Shown piece after piece: positions 1 to 6,436 of a stretch of DNA of 10,888 bases. Made by a program: the position numbers and the translations under genes. The stretch covers positions 1 to 10,888 of the forward strand of contig JAEWWD010000275.1 in the NCBI GenBank assembly GCA_023396535.1, in the 5' to 3' direction. The DNA is from Bacillota bacterium. GTDB taxonomy: Bacteria > Bacillota > Clostridia > Christensenellales > CAG-138. Numbering within the stretch: position 1 is the first letter of the stretch; each line of letters starts with the position of its first letter. The notes below the pieces were generated by a model. That model was not told the DNA's origin. It did not search any database and saw nothing but the letters and a program-made list of their open reading frames with translations.

Positions 1-1194
1 GAGGAAAACCTCGGCCTGTTCGAGCGCATGAAGAACGGCGAATTCCCCGACGGCAGCCGAACGCTGCGCGCCAAAATAGACATGGCCTCCCCCAACATCA
101 ACCTGCGCGACCCGGCCATGTACCGCATTATCCACGCCACCCACCACCACACGGGGGACAAATGGTGCATCTACCCCATGTACGACTTCGCGCACCCCAT
201 ACAGGACGCGATTGAGGGCGTGACGCATTCGCTGTGCTCGCTGGAATATGAAATTCACCGCCCGCTCTACGACTGGGTGGTGGAGCAGTGCGAGTTCGAC
301 CCCAAGCCCCGGCAGATAGAATTCGCGCGGCTGAACCTGACCAACACCATCATGTCCAAACGCTATCTGCGCATGCTGGTGGAAAAGGGATATGTCAGCG
401 GCTGGGACGACCCGCGCATGCCCACGCTGTGCGGCTTAAAGCGGCGTGGCTACACGCCGGAGGCCATACGCGATTTTCTTAATCGCGTGGGCGTGGCCAA
501 GGCCGACTCCGTCGTGGACACCGCCATGCTGGAGCACTGCGTGCGCGAGGACCTCAACGCGAGCGCGCCGCGCGTGATGGCCGTGCTGGACCCTGTGAAG
601 CTCGTCATCGAAAACTGGCCGGAGGGCAAAACCGAGGACATCGAGCTCGAATACCACCCGAACGACGAAAGCATGGGTACGCGCACGCTGCGCTTCGGGC
701 GCGAGCTGTACATCGAGCGCGAGGATTTCATGGAAAACCCGCCCAAGAAGTTCTTCCGCCTGCAGCCGGACGGCGAGGTGCGCCTCAAAGCTGCGTACAT
801 CGTGCGCTGCACGGGCTTTGAAAAGGACGAAGCGGGCAATATCACGCTGATCCGCTGTACCTACGACCCCGAAAGCAAAAGCGGCGAGCAGTCCCGCAAG
901 GTCAAGGGCACGCTGCACTGGGTGAACGCGGACGACGCCGTGCCCGCCGAAGTGCGGCTGTACGAGCAGCTTCTGACCACGGACGTAGCGGACAAGGACG
1001 AGTTTTTGGATAACCTCAACCCCGACAGCCTCGCCGTCAAAACGGCGCAGGCCGAACCGCTTTTGAAAAACGTGAAGCCCGGCGACAAATTCCAGTTTAT
1101 GCGCGTGGGCTATTTCTGCGCGGATTACGACCATACGCCCGAGAAGCCCGTGTTCAACAGGATTGTGGAACTCAAGGATAGCTGGAAAGGCTAA
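1..1194 (+). CDS. glnS: Glutaminyl-tRNA synthetase, C-terminal part (5' end outside window)
   Basis: Charges tRNA-Gln with glutamine in the cytosol (class I synthetase). The frame is open from base 1, so the ATG at 28 is internal and not the start. The 397 visible residues contain the class-defining stretch FPDGSRTLRAKIDMASPNIN, the block WCIYPMYDFAHPIQDAIEGV that follows it in GlnRS, and the MSKR signature loop at bases 352-363, followed by GWDDPRMPTLCGLKRRGYTP. The rest is the two-barrel anticodon-binding region. Family members are about 550 residues, so roughly 150 N-terminal residues, including the HIGH motif, lie upstream. GlnRS rather than GluRS is indicated by the GWDDPRMPTL segment and the overall match. 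Its presence implies direct Gln-tRNA formation rather than sole reliance on amidotransferase. The next gene is gltX, 205 bp downstream across a repeat element. The family call is secure. Confidence 0.96.
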   Translation, partial: EENLGLFERMKNGEFPDGSRTLRAKIDMASPNINLRDPAMYRIIHATHHHTGDKWCIYPMYDFAHPIQDAIEGVTHSLCSLEYEIHRPLYDWVVEQCEFDPKPRQIEFARLNLTNTIMSKRYLRMLVEKGYVSGWDDPRMPTLCGLKRRGYTPEAIRDFLNRVGVAKADSVVDTAMLEHCVREDLNASAPRVMAVLDPVKLVIENWPEGKTEDIELEYHPNDESMGTRTLRFGRELYIEREDFMENPPKKFFRLQPDGEVRLKAAYIVRCTGFEKDEAGNITLIRCTYDPESKSGEQSRKVKGTLHWVNADDAVPAEVRLYEQLLTTDVADKDEFLDNLNPDSLAVKTAQAEPLLKNVKPGDKFQFMRVGYFCADYDHTPEKPVFNRIVELKDSWKG

Positions 1195-1211
1195 TCGGCC
1201 AAAGGGCCGAT
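1194..1211 (+). other. Inverted repeat overlapping the glnS stop codon
   Basis: ATCGGCC (1194-1200) and GGCCGAT (1205-1211) form a 7-bp stem with an AAAG loop. The first base is the last base of the glnS TAA. No T-run follows, so it is not a classical terminator. It directly precedes the AT-rich repeat at 1215. Similar stop-codon hairpins occur at 7744-7770 and 7931-7960. Confidence 0.55.
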
Positions 1212-1214
1212 ATA

Positions 1215-1362
1215 AATGAATAATGAATAGTTAATAATGAATAATTCAGGCGGAAATTCCTCTGGAATTTCTTTGAATATGCCCGTCACTTTCGTTTGTT
1301 TCAGAAAAATCCCGCCGGGATTTTATCCAAAACTATTAATTGTTCATTATTAATTATTAATT
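1215..1362 (+). repeat. Dispersed AT-rich palindromic repeat, copy A
   Basis: This fills most of the glnS-gltX gap. AT-rich, roughly mutually inverted ends (AATGAATAATGAATAG... and ...AATTGTTCATTATTAATT) enclose two hairpins: GAAATTCC-TCT-GGAATTTC (1253-1271) and AAAATCCC-GCC-GGGATTTT (1306-1324). The block AATTCAGGCGGAAAT (1243-1257) recurs in reverse at 10225-10239. CAGAAAAATCCC and GGGATTTTATCC also recur in copy D, and GGAATTTCTTTGA recurs in reverse in copy C. It has no coding potential, which suggests a non-autonomous miniature element or a REP-like repeat. No transposase is present in the window. Confidence 0.8.
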
Positions 1363-1399
1363 CTCTCGTCCATAGCAACAAATCAAAGGAGATTCCCGC

Positions 1400-2842
1400 A
1401 TGATCCGAACCCGTTTCGCACCCAGCCCCACCGGCTACATGCACATAGGCAACCTGCGCTCCGCGCTGTACGCGTACCTGTTCGCGCGCAAAAACAAAGG
1501 CGCGTTCCTGCTCCGCATTGAGGATACCGATCAGGAGCGCTATGTCGAAGGCGCCGTGGAAGTGATCTACGACACGCTTAAAAGCGTAGGCATGGACTGG
1601 GACGAAGGCCCGGATATCGGCGGCGACTTCGGCCCCTATGTGCAGAGCGAGCGCAAGGCGCTCTACCTGCCCTACGCCGAGCGGCTCATACAAACCGGCC
1701 ACGCCTACCGCTGCTTCTGCACCAGGGAAGAGCTGGAAGAGCGCCGGGCCGAGGCCTCGGCGCGCGGCGAAACATTCAAATACGACAAGCACTGCCTGCA
1801 TCTGAGCGCGGATGAGATTCAGGCCAAAATCGACGAAGATATCCCCTACGTCATCCGTCAGAACGTGCCGCAGGAAGGCTCCACCACGTTCCGCGACCTT
1901 TTATTCGGCTCCATCACGGTGGAGAACAACACGCTCGACGATAACGTGCTCATCAAGGCGGACGGCATGCCCACCTACAATTTCGCGAATGTGGTGGACG
2001 ACCACCTCATGGCAATCACGCACGTCATGCGCGGCATGGAATACCTTTCCTCCACGCCGAAATACGACCTGCTGTACCAGTCGTTTGGCTGGGAGATACC
2101 GCAGTACATCCACATGCCGCCCATCATGAAGGATGCGCAGCATAAGCTATCTAAGCGCACGGGCGACGCATCGTTTCAGGATCTGCTCGCGAAGGGTTAC
2201 CTGAAGGAAGCTGTTCTCAACTATATCGCGCTTCTAGGCTGGAGCCCCGGCGACGACAGGGAGATGTTCTCGCTCGACGAGCTCATCGACGCGTTCGATA
2301 TCGCGGGCATGAGCAAATCCCCCGCCATATTCGACCCGAACAAACTGACCTGGCTCAACGCGGAGTATATCCGCGCACTGCCTTCTGATGCGTTCACCGG
2401 GCACGCGCAGCCCTATTATGCGCAGGCTGGCATCGCGCATATGGATACGGACGTACTCTGCCGCATACTCCAGCCGCGCGTGGAGGTATTCACGCAGATT
2501 CCCGGCATGGTGGATTTTTTAAGCGCGCTGGACGAGGGTTACGATACGGAACTCTTTACCAACAAAAAATCCAAGACGGACGCAGAGGTTTCCCTCTCTG
2601 TGCTGAATATGGTCATTCCGGCGCTCACGGCTCTCCCTGACTGGACGGAGCAGGCGCTGCACGATACCCTCATCGGCATGGCCGCCGAACAGGGCATGAA
2701 GAACGGCACATTGCTGTGGCCGGTGCGCATCGCGCTCGCGGGCAAGGCCGTCACACCCGGCGGCGCCATTGAGATTGCGTTCCTTTTAGGGCGCGAGGAA
2801 TCGCTGCGCCGTCTTATGATCGGACATAAAAAGCTTTCATAA
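1400..2842 (+). CDS. gltX: Glutamyl-tRNA synthetase
   Basis: Class I synthetase that ligates glutamate to tRNA-Glu in the cytosol; 480 residues, the normal length. The N-terminus RFAPSPTGYMHIGN carries the HIGH-type motif as HIGN (15-18). The RIEDTD segment lies at 39-44 and the KMSKS-type loop KLSKR at 249-253. C105-x-C107 and C132-x-H134 are spaced like the zinc-binding knuckle of E. coli GluRS. The region after about residue 310 is the helical anticodon-binding domain. The start is supported by AAAGGAG (1385-1391), 8 nt before the ATG. It follows glnS and is followed 27 bp later by a small gene probably on the same transcript. Whether it is discriminating or also charges tRNA-Gln cannot be read from motifs, but the neighbouring GlnRS makes dual specificity unnecessary. 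No own promoter was identified. Confidence 0.97.
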   Translation: MIRTRFAPSPTGYMHIGNLRSALYAYLFARKNKGAFLLRIEDTDQERYVEGAVEVIYDTLKSVGMDWDEGPDIGGDFGPYVQSERKALYLPYAERLIQTGHAYRCFCTREELEERRAEASARGETFKYDKHCLHLSADEIQAKIDEDIPYVIRQNVPQEGSTTFRDLLFGSITVENNTLDDNVLIKADGMPTYNFANVVDDHLMAITHVMRGMEYLSSTPKYDLLYQSFGWEIPQYIHMPPIMKDAQHKLSKRTGDASFQDLLAKGYLKEAVLNYIALLGWSPGDDREMFSLDELIDAFDIAGMSKSPAIFDPNKLTWLNAEYIRALPSDAFTGHAQPYYAQAGIAHMDTDVLCRILQPRVEVFTQIPGMVDFLSALDEGYDTELFTNKKSKTDAEVSLSVLNMVIPALTALPDWTEQALHDTLIGMAAEQGMKNGTLLWPVRIALAGKAVTPGGAIEIAFLLGREESLRRLMIGHKKLS

Positions 2843-2869
2843 AGGCACCCAAACTGCAGGAGGGCGAAC

Positions 2870-3301
2870 ATGCATCATACCTATTTTGACGACGGTTCGG
2901 TCTGGAAAGCTTCAGGAACATACTACGACGAAACAGGCGCGGCCTATGGCGTTACCGGACGATGCGAAGCCAAACGCGACGAGACGGACTGGACGCTGGA
3001 CGGCTATATGGAAGTAGCCTTTCCAAACAATCCGACGCGCTTTACCAACAAGTACAGCATTGCGGAAACGGGCTCGCCGTATACGCTCAAATGGGAGTCC
3101 CACAACCCCGCGCTGGGGACGCTGAACGGCGTGTTTGAACTGGTGGGGGATTCTGTTCTGTCCTTGTACTCGGGCGAGTATTCCGGCACGGAAACGCTCA
3201 CGCAGATCGATGAGGACGAATACGACGCCGTCGGCGCGGCCTTCCACAACGGAAAGCGCATGTCCGCCTGGTCGGTGTCGCTCAAGCGCATATCCCGCTA
3301 A
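2870..3301 (+). CDS. Small beta-rich cytosolic protein of unknown function
   Basis: A 143-residue protein I do not recognise. It has a strong ribosome binding site (AGGAGGG, 2858-2864) 5 nt before the ATG and is followed at once by a strong terminator, so it is very probably real and co-transcribed with gltX 27 bp upstream. It has no signal peptide or membrane segment. The composition is rich in Gly, Tyr, Thr, Ser and acidic residues, with many short alternating segments (SGTYYDETGAAYGVTGRC, YTLKWESHNPALGTLNGVFEL, SAWSVSLKRIS). This pattern suggests an antiparallel beta sheet or a small barrel, perhaps lipocalin-like; that is inference from composition only. The single Cys (in GRCEAKRD) and the lack of conserved catalytic-looking clusters give no hint of a reaction. 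Its position after gltX need not imply a role in translation. Confidence 0.75.
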   Translation: MHHTYFDDGSVWKASGTYYDETGAAYGVTGRCEAKRDETDWTLDGYMEVAFPNNPTRFTNKYSIAETGSPYTLKWESHNPALGTLNGVFELVGDSVLSLYSGEYSGTETLTQIDEDEYDAVGAAFHNGKRMSAWSVSLKRISR

Positions 3302-3316
3302 AATACCGAGGTACCG

Positions 3317-3343
3317 CCCCGCTTTGCACAAAGCGGGGTTTTT
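3317..3343 (+). terminator. Intrinsic terminator after gltX and the small gene
   Basis: A perfect 9-bp stem, CCCCGCTTT (3317-3325) and AAAGCGGGG (3330-3338), with a GCAC loop is followed directly by TTTTT. It lies 15 nt after the stop of the small gene and would end the glnS-gltX-side transcription before spoIIR. Confidence 0.9.
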
Positions 3344-3364
3344 GCTGTTTTTCACCGGCTGTGT

Positions 3365-3393
3365 GTCTAAAACATCCCTCCCCTGTGCATAAT
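3365..3393 (+). promoter_or_regulatory. Candidate forespore sigma-F promoter of spoIIR
   Basis: GTCTA (3365-3369) resembles the sigma-F -35 element (GYATA), and GTGCATAAT (3385-3393) resembles its -10 element (GGNNANAMT) with one mismatch; 15 bp separate them. No sigma-A promoter is evident between the upstream terminator and spoIIR. spoIIR is the classic sigma-F target in Bacillus, which makes the weak match more credible. This is a pattern match only. Confidence 0.4.
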
Positions 3394-3422
3394 TCATTTA
3401 TGCCATGCATAGGAGGAATGAT

Positions 3423-4037
3423 ATGCGTATCACACGAAAGGCCGGATTGTTGCTTTCGGTCGCACTGTTCACGATATTCCTGTTTGAGGCCGCCTCGCCG
3501 CACCTGCTGTGCACGGGCGCGTTCGCCGCGAGCGCCGACACCGAGGCGCTTTTAAGCGGCGGCGCGCCGGGCATACTGCGGCTGCACGTCGTGGCCAACA
3601 GCGACTCAGACGAGGACCAGCGGGTGAAGTATCTGGTGCGCGACGCGCTGATACAGCGCTTCGCCCCGGCACAGAGCAAGGACGAAGCGGAACAGGTGCT
3701 GCTCAATGACGGCAGCGGCGTGCTGGAGACCGTGTATCAGGTGCTGCAGGAGCAGGGCTGCAGCTACGGTGCGCAGCTTCGGCTGGGCGTGATGGAATTC
3801 CCGGAGCGCACCTATGGCGACACGGTATTCCCCGCCGGAGAATACGAGGCGCTGCGCGTGGAACTGGGCACCGCCGAAGGGAAGAACTGGTGGTGCGTGC
3901 TGTTCCCGCCGCTGTGCCTTGTGGACGCGGGCGTGCAGGATATACCGGACAGCGACAAGCTGGTGTTCGAAAGCGATATCGCGCGGCTGATCAAGGAATG
4001 GCAGGACAGTAACACTGCAATGAACAATGCAGAATGA
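3423..4037 (+). CDS. spoIIR: Stage II sporulation protein R (SpoIIR)
   Basis: A secreted sporulation signal. In Bacillus it is made in the forespore and triggers the SpoIIGA protease to process pro-sigma-E in the mother cell. The 204-residue protein has a signal peptide (positive MRITRK, hydrophobic 7-21, possible AFA-A cleavage near 36). It also has the SpoIIR hallmarks: ILRLHVVANSDSDEDQRVKY (51-70), EFPERTYGDTVFPAGEYEA (125-143) and GKNWWCVLFPPLC (153-165). The ATG at 3423 is chosen over the in-frame ATG at 3405 because AGGAGG (3411-3416) sits 6 nt before it, and the earlier start would lie upstream of that site. The gene stands alone between a terminator and a bidirectional terminator. Oddly, its last five codons and stop are identical to the start of the repeat copy at 7771, so its C-terminal tail MNNAE appears to derive from repeat DNA. 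Confidence 0.95.
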   Translation: MRITRKAGLLLSVALFTIFLFEAASPHLLCTGAFAASADTEALLSGGAPGILRLHVVANSDSDEDQRVKYLVRDALIQRFAPAQSKDEAEQVLLNDGSGVLETVYQVLQEQGCSYGAQLRLGVMEFPERTYGDTVFPAGEYEALRVELGTAEGKNWWCVLFPPLCLVDAGVQDIPDSDKLVFESDIARLIKEWQDSNTAMNNAE

Positions 4038-4076
4038 AAAATGAATAATGAAGGAAGAAATGCCTGCGGCATTTCA
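4019..4076 (+). repeat. Dispersed repeat, short copy B, overlapping the spoIIR 3' end
   Basis: The 19-mer aatgaacaatgcagaatga (4019-4037) is identical to 7771-7789. It continues into AT-rich sequence (AATGAATAATGAAGGAAG) and one hairpin, GAAATGCC-TGC-GGCATTTC (4057-4075). Only one hairpin is present, against two in copies A, C and D, so it is a half or solo copy. The remainder to 4134 shows only a weak AGGCT/AGCCT inverted repeat (about 4102-4116). Confidence 0.65.
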
Positions 4077-4134
4077 TTGGAATAACATTATTGAAAACCG
4101 CAGGCTTGTCCAGCCTCCGGAGAGTAGTCGTAAA

Positions 4135-4162
4135 AAAACCGCCGGCATATGCCGGCGGTTTT
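4135..4162. terminator. Bidirectional terminator between convergent spoIIR and the PepSY-like gene
   Basis: A perfect 28-nt palindrome: AAAACCGCCGGCAT (4135-4148) followed by its exact reverse complement (4149-4162). The GC-rich core flanked by A-run and T-run works in both directions. It lies between the ends of spoIIR (+) and the lipoprotein gene (-). Confidence 0.88.
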
Positions 4163-4181
4163 GATGTTGTAAGCGTTAGCG

Positions 4182-4721
4182 TTACGCGGCGGGGGAAGTC
4201 GCCGCCCCCGGAGAGGTCGCCGCCCCCGGAGAGTTCGCAGCCCCCGGAGAGGCCTGCCCCGCGGGATTGGCCGTAGAGGTGCCGTTGGTACCGTTGACGC
4301 CGCCCGTGGGGGTTATGAATTCGCCGCCCGGCGCGATATAGGCGGTTTCCACCTTGCCATCCTGCGTGGTGTATTCCACCACGTAGACCTGCTGCGTGCC
4401 CTGCAGGCCGTGCGTGATGCGGGTGATGGTAGCGCCCTCATACTTCTCTTGCAGAGCCGTTTTTATCTCCGGTACATCCGCCTCCAGCACCTCGGTGCCC
4501 TCGGCGAAATTGGGAATGGCCACTCCGGTGCCGCCCGCGTTGCCGCCGGTTCCGGTACCGCCCAGGTTATCCGGCGAGGTGGCCGGCAGTATGGATGCCG
4601 CAGGAGACGGGACCCCGGCCGTTACGATTGGGGACGCCGTCGGAGCGGGCGTAGTGGGGGCACACCCTGCCGCGGCCAAAAGCAGCAGCAGCGCGATACC
4701 TATGCATACGATGCGTTTCAT
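4182..4721 (-). CDS. Small lipoprotein with PepSY-like domain
   Basis: A 179-residue predicted lipoprotein. The signal sequence MKRIVCIGIALLLLLAAAGC places the lipidated Cys at 20. A low-complexity Pro/Ala/Thr/Gly linker (21-70) follows. One compact domain (about 80-137: VPEIKTALQEKYEGATITRI...VYVVEYTTQDGKVETAYIAPGGEFI) resembles PepSY-type folds in its helix-strand-hairpin layout and 'D-G-K...GG' ending. This assignment is by pattern and moderate in confidence. The tail (138-179) ends in SPGAA-type repeats. The ATG is fixed by AAAAGGAGGAA (complement of 4726-4736) and the signal peptide; the frame runs further upstream without support. Known PepSY domains are linked to protease inhibition or regulation at the surface, which is suggestive beside a serpin, but no direct functional evidence is visible. 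The serpin gene is divergent, 199 bp away. Confidence 0.85.
   Translation of the reverse strand: MKRIVCIGIALLLLLAAAGCAPTTPAPTASPIVTAGVPSPAASILPATSPDNLGGTGTGGNAGGTGVAIPNFAEGTEVLEADVPEIKTALQEKYEGATITRITHGLQGTQQVYVVEYTTQDGKVETAYIAPGGEFITPTGGVNGTNGTSTANPAGQASPGAANSPGAATSPGAATSPAA
4198..4251 (-). repeat. Three tandem 18-bp units within the lipoprotein gene
   Basis: The unit gtcgccgcccccggagag occurs at 4198-4215 and 4216-4233 exactly, and at 4234-4251 with two changes. Being a multiple of three, the units encode six-residue repeats (GAATSP / GAANSP) in the C-terminal tail. Unit number can change by slippage without a frameshift. Confidence 0.85.
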
Positions 4722-4792
4722 ATTGTTCCTCCTTTTGCATTTGGCGCGCGGGCAATCCCACGCCGCGGGTTTACCCGCTGTTGTTCGCGCAT

Positions 4793-4820
4793 AGTATACC
4801 CCAACCAATGGAACTATAAT
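4793..4820. promoter_or_regulatory. Candidate overlapping divergent promoters (lipoprotein / serpin)
   Basis: Between the divergent genes (4722-4920) the best -10 elements are TATAAT on + (4815-4820), facing the serpin, and TATACT on - (complement of 4793-4798), facing the lipoprotein. Each falls in the other's -35 zone, and neither has a good -35 hexamer. Predicted leaders are roughly 65-95 nt. Nothing else clear was seen in this gap apart from a GCGGG-TTTA-CCCGC inverted repeat near 4766-4779. Confidence 0.35.
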
Positions 4821-4920
4821 CTTTTTCTTGCTAAAGGGAACCGCGGCGCGGCCTTCTACGTATATGGATTGTACGATGGGAGGAAAGCTAACCGTACCCG
4901 CAACCAAGGAGGATTGATAT

Positions 4921-6252
4921 ATGAAGCCGATTAAAAAAATCATCGCGGGCGCGCTTGCCCTGCTGCTGCTCGCGTCCATGGCGGGCTGTACAACACAGCC
5001 AGGCATAAAGCCTTCCGCCTCGCCCGCGCAGACGGATACGCCCGCCGCGCCTGCTTTGGCGAAGCCGCTTTCCATGCCCGCGCTTGAAACCGCCAAACCC
5101 CTGCCCACGCCCGATTACAACACGGCGAACGCCTCCGGCGTCGGCGCGGGCGCGAACGATTTCGCGTTCCGCCTGTCCGCGGCGCTTTCAAAAAAAGGTG
5201 AAAACATGGTGCTTTCGCCGTTCTCGGTATGGATGACGCTCGCAGCGCTTGCAAACGCCACCGGCGGGAACGCGCTGGAGCAGCTTCTGACTTCGCTGGA
5301 CTTAAAGGGCGTATCCGTGCAGGACATCAACGACTCCGTGGCGCAAATGCTCTTTACGCTGACCAACAACGAGGGCAGCGAGGTGCACGATCCGCTCGCC
5401 ATCGCGAACGCCGTATTCGTGGATAACACCGTTACCCTCAATAAGGAGTTTGCGCAGACGTTCCTGGATTATTACCGCGGCGCGGCCATGAACGTGGATT
5501 TCACGAACGGCGACGCAATTAAGGCCATAAACGACTGGGCAAGCGAGCACACGAACGGGCTCATTACCGATATCGTGAAGGAACTTCCCCCGGACGCCGT
5601 GGCCGCCATCGCCAACGCCATTTACTTCTCGGACCGCTGGGTGCTGGAATTCGATGAAGGCAAAACGGAGGATATGACGTTCCACGGCGCAACAAGCGAC
5701 GTGCAGGCGCCCTTCATGCTGCGCGAGGGGGACGGGATACCGTATTATGAGGACGACAAGCTGCAGGCGGTGAATCTGCAGTTCAAAACCGGCGCGGTAC
5801 TGACCATACTGCTGCCCCGCGACGGCGACGCGGATGCCCTGCTTTCCGGCCTGACCGCCGGCCGCTTTGCCGCAATACTGGACGGCATGTCCGAACAGAC
5901 GGGCAAGCTGCTGCTGCCCCGGTTTGAGGTGAACTCCGATTTTGAGCTGACCGACGCGCTCACGAGCCTGGGCGTGCCGCTGTTCGACAGCGCGAACCCG
6001 CCCATTACCGGCCTTGCGGACAGCGAAGACCTGTTTATTTCCTCCAGCCTGCACCAGGCCACCATTAAGGTGGATGAAAAGGGCACGACAGCCGCCGCTG
6101 TGACGGTGCAGATCATGAGCCGCACCTCGCTGGCTTTGCCCACCGAGCCCTTCTCCATGATAGCCGACCGGCCGTTCGTCTTCGTGCTGCACCAGTGGAC
6201 GCCCGATGCGGGCGCGCAGGTGCTGTTCACCGGCGTGGTCAACCAGCTTTGA
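4921..6252 (+). CDS. Serpin-family protease inhibitor, predicted lipoprotein
   Basis: Serpins trap target proteases by cleavage of an exposed loop that then inserts into a beta sheet. This 443-residue protein starts with a lipoprotein signal (lipobox MAGC, Cys23) and a Pro/Ala-rich linker to about residue 75, so it should be displayed on the outer face of the membrane. The serpin domain fills the rest: ENMVLSPFSVWMTLAALANA, NDWASEHTNGLITDIV, AIANAIYFSDRWVLEF, then the hinge VDEKGTTAAAVT and the C-terminal DRPFVFVLHQWTPDAGAQVLFTGVV. The hinge E386-K-G388-T389-x-A391-A392-A393 matches the small-residue consensus of inhibitory serpins. Standard 17-residue counting puts the scissile bond at T402-S403, with R401 beside it. 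The loop before the RPF strand is about five residues longer than in antitrypsin. AAGGAGG (4906-4912) fixes the start. Target proteases are unknown; host digestive or immune proteases, or the cell's own, are possible. Confidence 0.94.
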   Translation: MKPIKKIIAGALALLLLASMAGCTTQPGIKPSASPAQTDTPAAPALAKPLSMPALETAKPLPTPDYNTANASGVGAGANDFAFRLSAALSKKGENMVLSPFSVWMTLAALANATGGNALEQLLTSLDLKGVSVQDINDSVAQMLFTLTNNEGSEVHDPLAIANAVFVDNTVTLNKEFAQTFLDYYRGAAMNVDFTNGDAIKAINDWASEHTNGLITDIVKELPPDAVAAIANAIYFSDRWVLEFDEGKTEDMTFHGATSDVQAPFMLREGDGIPYYEDDKLQAVNLQFKTGAVLTILLPRDGDADALLSGLTAGRFAAILDGMSEQTGKLLLPRFEVNSDFELTDALTSLGVPLFDSANPPITGLADSEDLFISSSLHQATIKVDEKGTTAAAVTVQIMSRTSLALPTEPFSMIADRPFVFVLHQWTPDAGAQVLFTGVVNQL

Positions 6253-6279
6253 CGGTTCGCTTACCCCTTCCGTCCATAT

Positions 6280-6308
6280 TTGCAAAAGCGCCCGTATGCT
6301 GATATGAT
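6280..6308 (+). promoter_or_regulatory. Sigma-A-type promoter of the sigma / anti-sigma operon
   Basis: TTGCAA (6280-6285) and TATGAT (6303-6308) are separated by 17 bp, which is close to the housekeeping consensus. Transcription would begin near 6315, leaving a leader of about 120 nt. Within it GAATG/CATTC (6363-6367, 6379-6383) and CCCGA/TCGGG (6368-6372, 6382-6386) form competing short stems of uncertain meaning. An ECF-style autoregulatory promoter was not recognised. Confidence 0.7.
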
Positions 6309-6436
6309 AGTGGCGTGTATGCATATGGATTGTGCGGCCGCGGCTGCACAGTATTCCTTGCAGAATGCCCGAGTGTGCCATTCGGGTAAAGGACGGAAAG
6401 GGGGCGCGGGCGCGAATAGCGCCGCGCGGCAGGCGT

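Noticed and set aside
436..1134. 232-residue open frame on the - strand
   Set aside because: It is antisense to glnS; a compositional shadow.
4091..4276. 61-residue + strand frame containing KKPPAYAGGF
   Set aside because: It is read through the bidirectional terminator and antisense to the lipoprotein tail. Its peptide reflects the palindrome, not a protein.
4876..4917. 13-residue leader peptide (MGGKLTVPATKED) before the serpin
   Set aside because: It has no ribosome binding site of its own, no codon bias or hairpins suggesting attenuation; it probably occurs by chance around the serpin's site.
4722..5108. N-terminal extension of the lipoprotein frame to 308 residues
   Set aside because: The extension crosses the divergent promoter and the serpin gene. 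The internal ATG at 4721 has both an ideal ribosome binding site and a lipoprotein signal.
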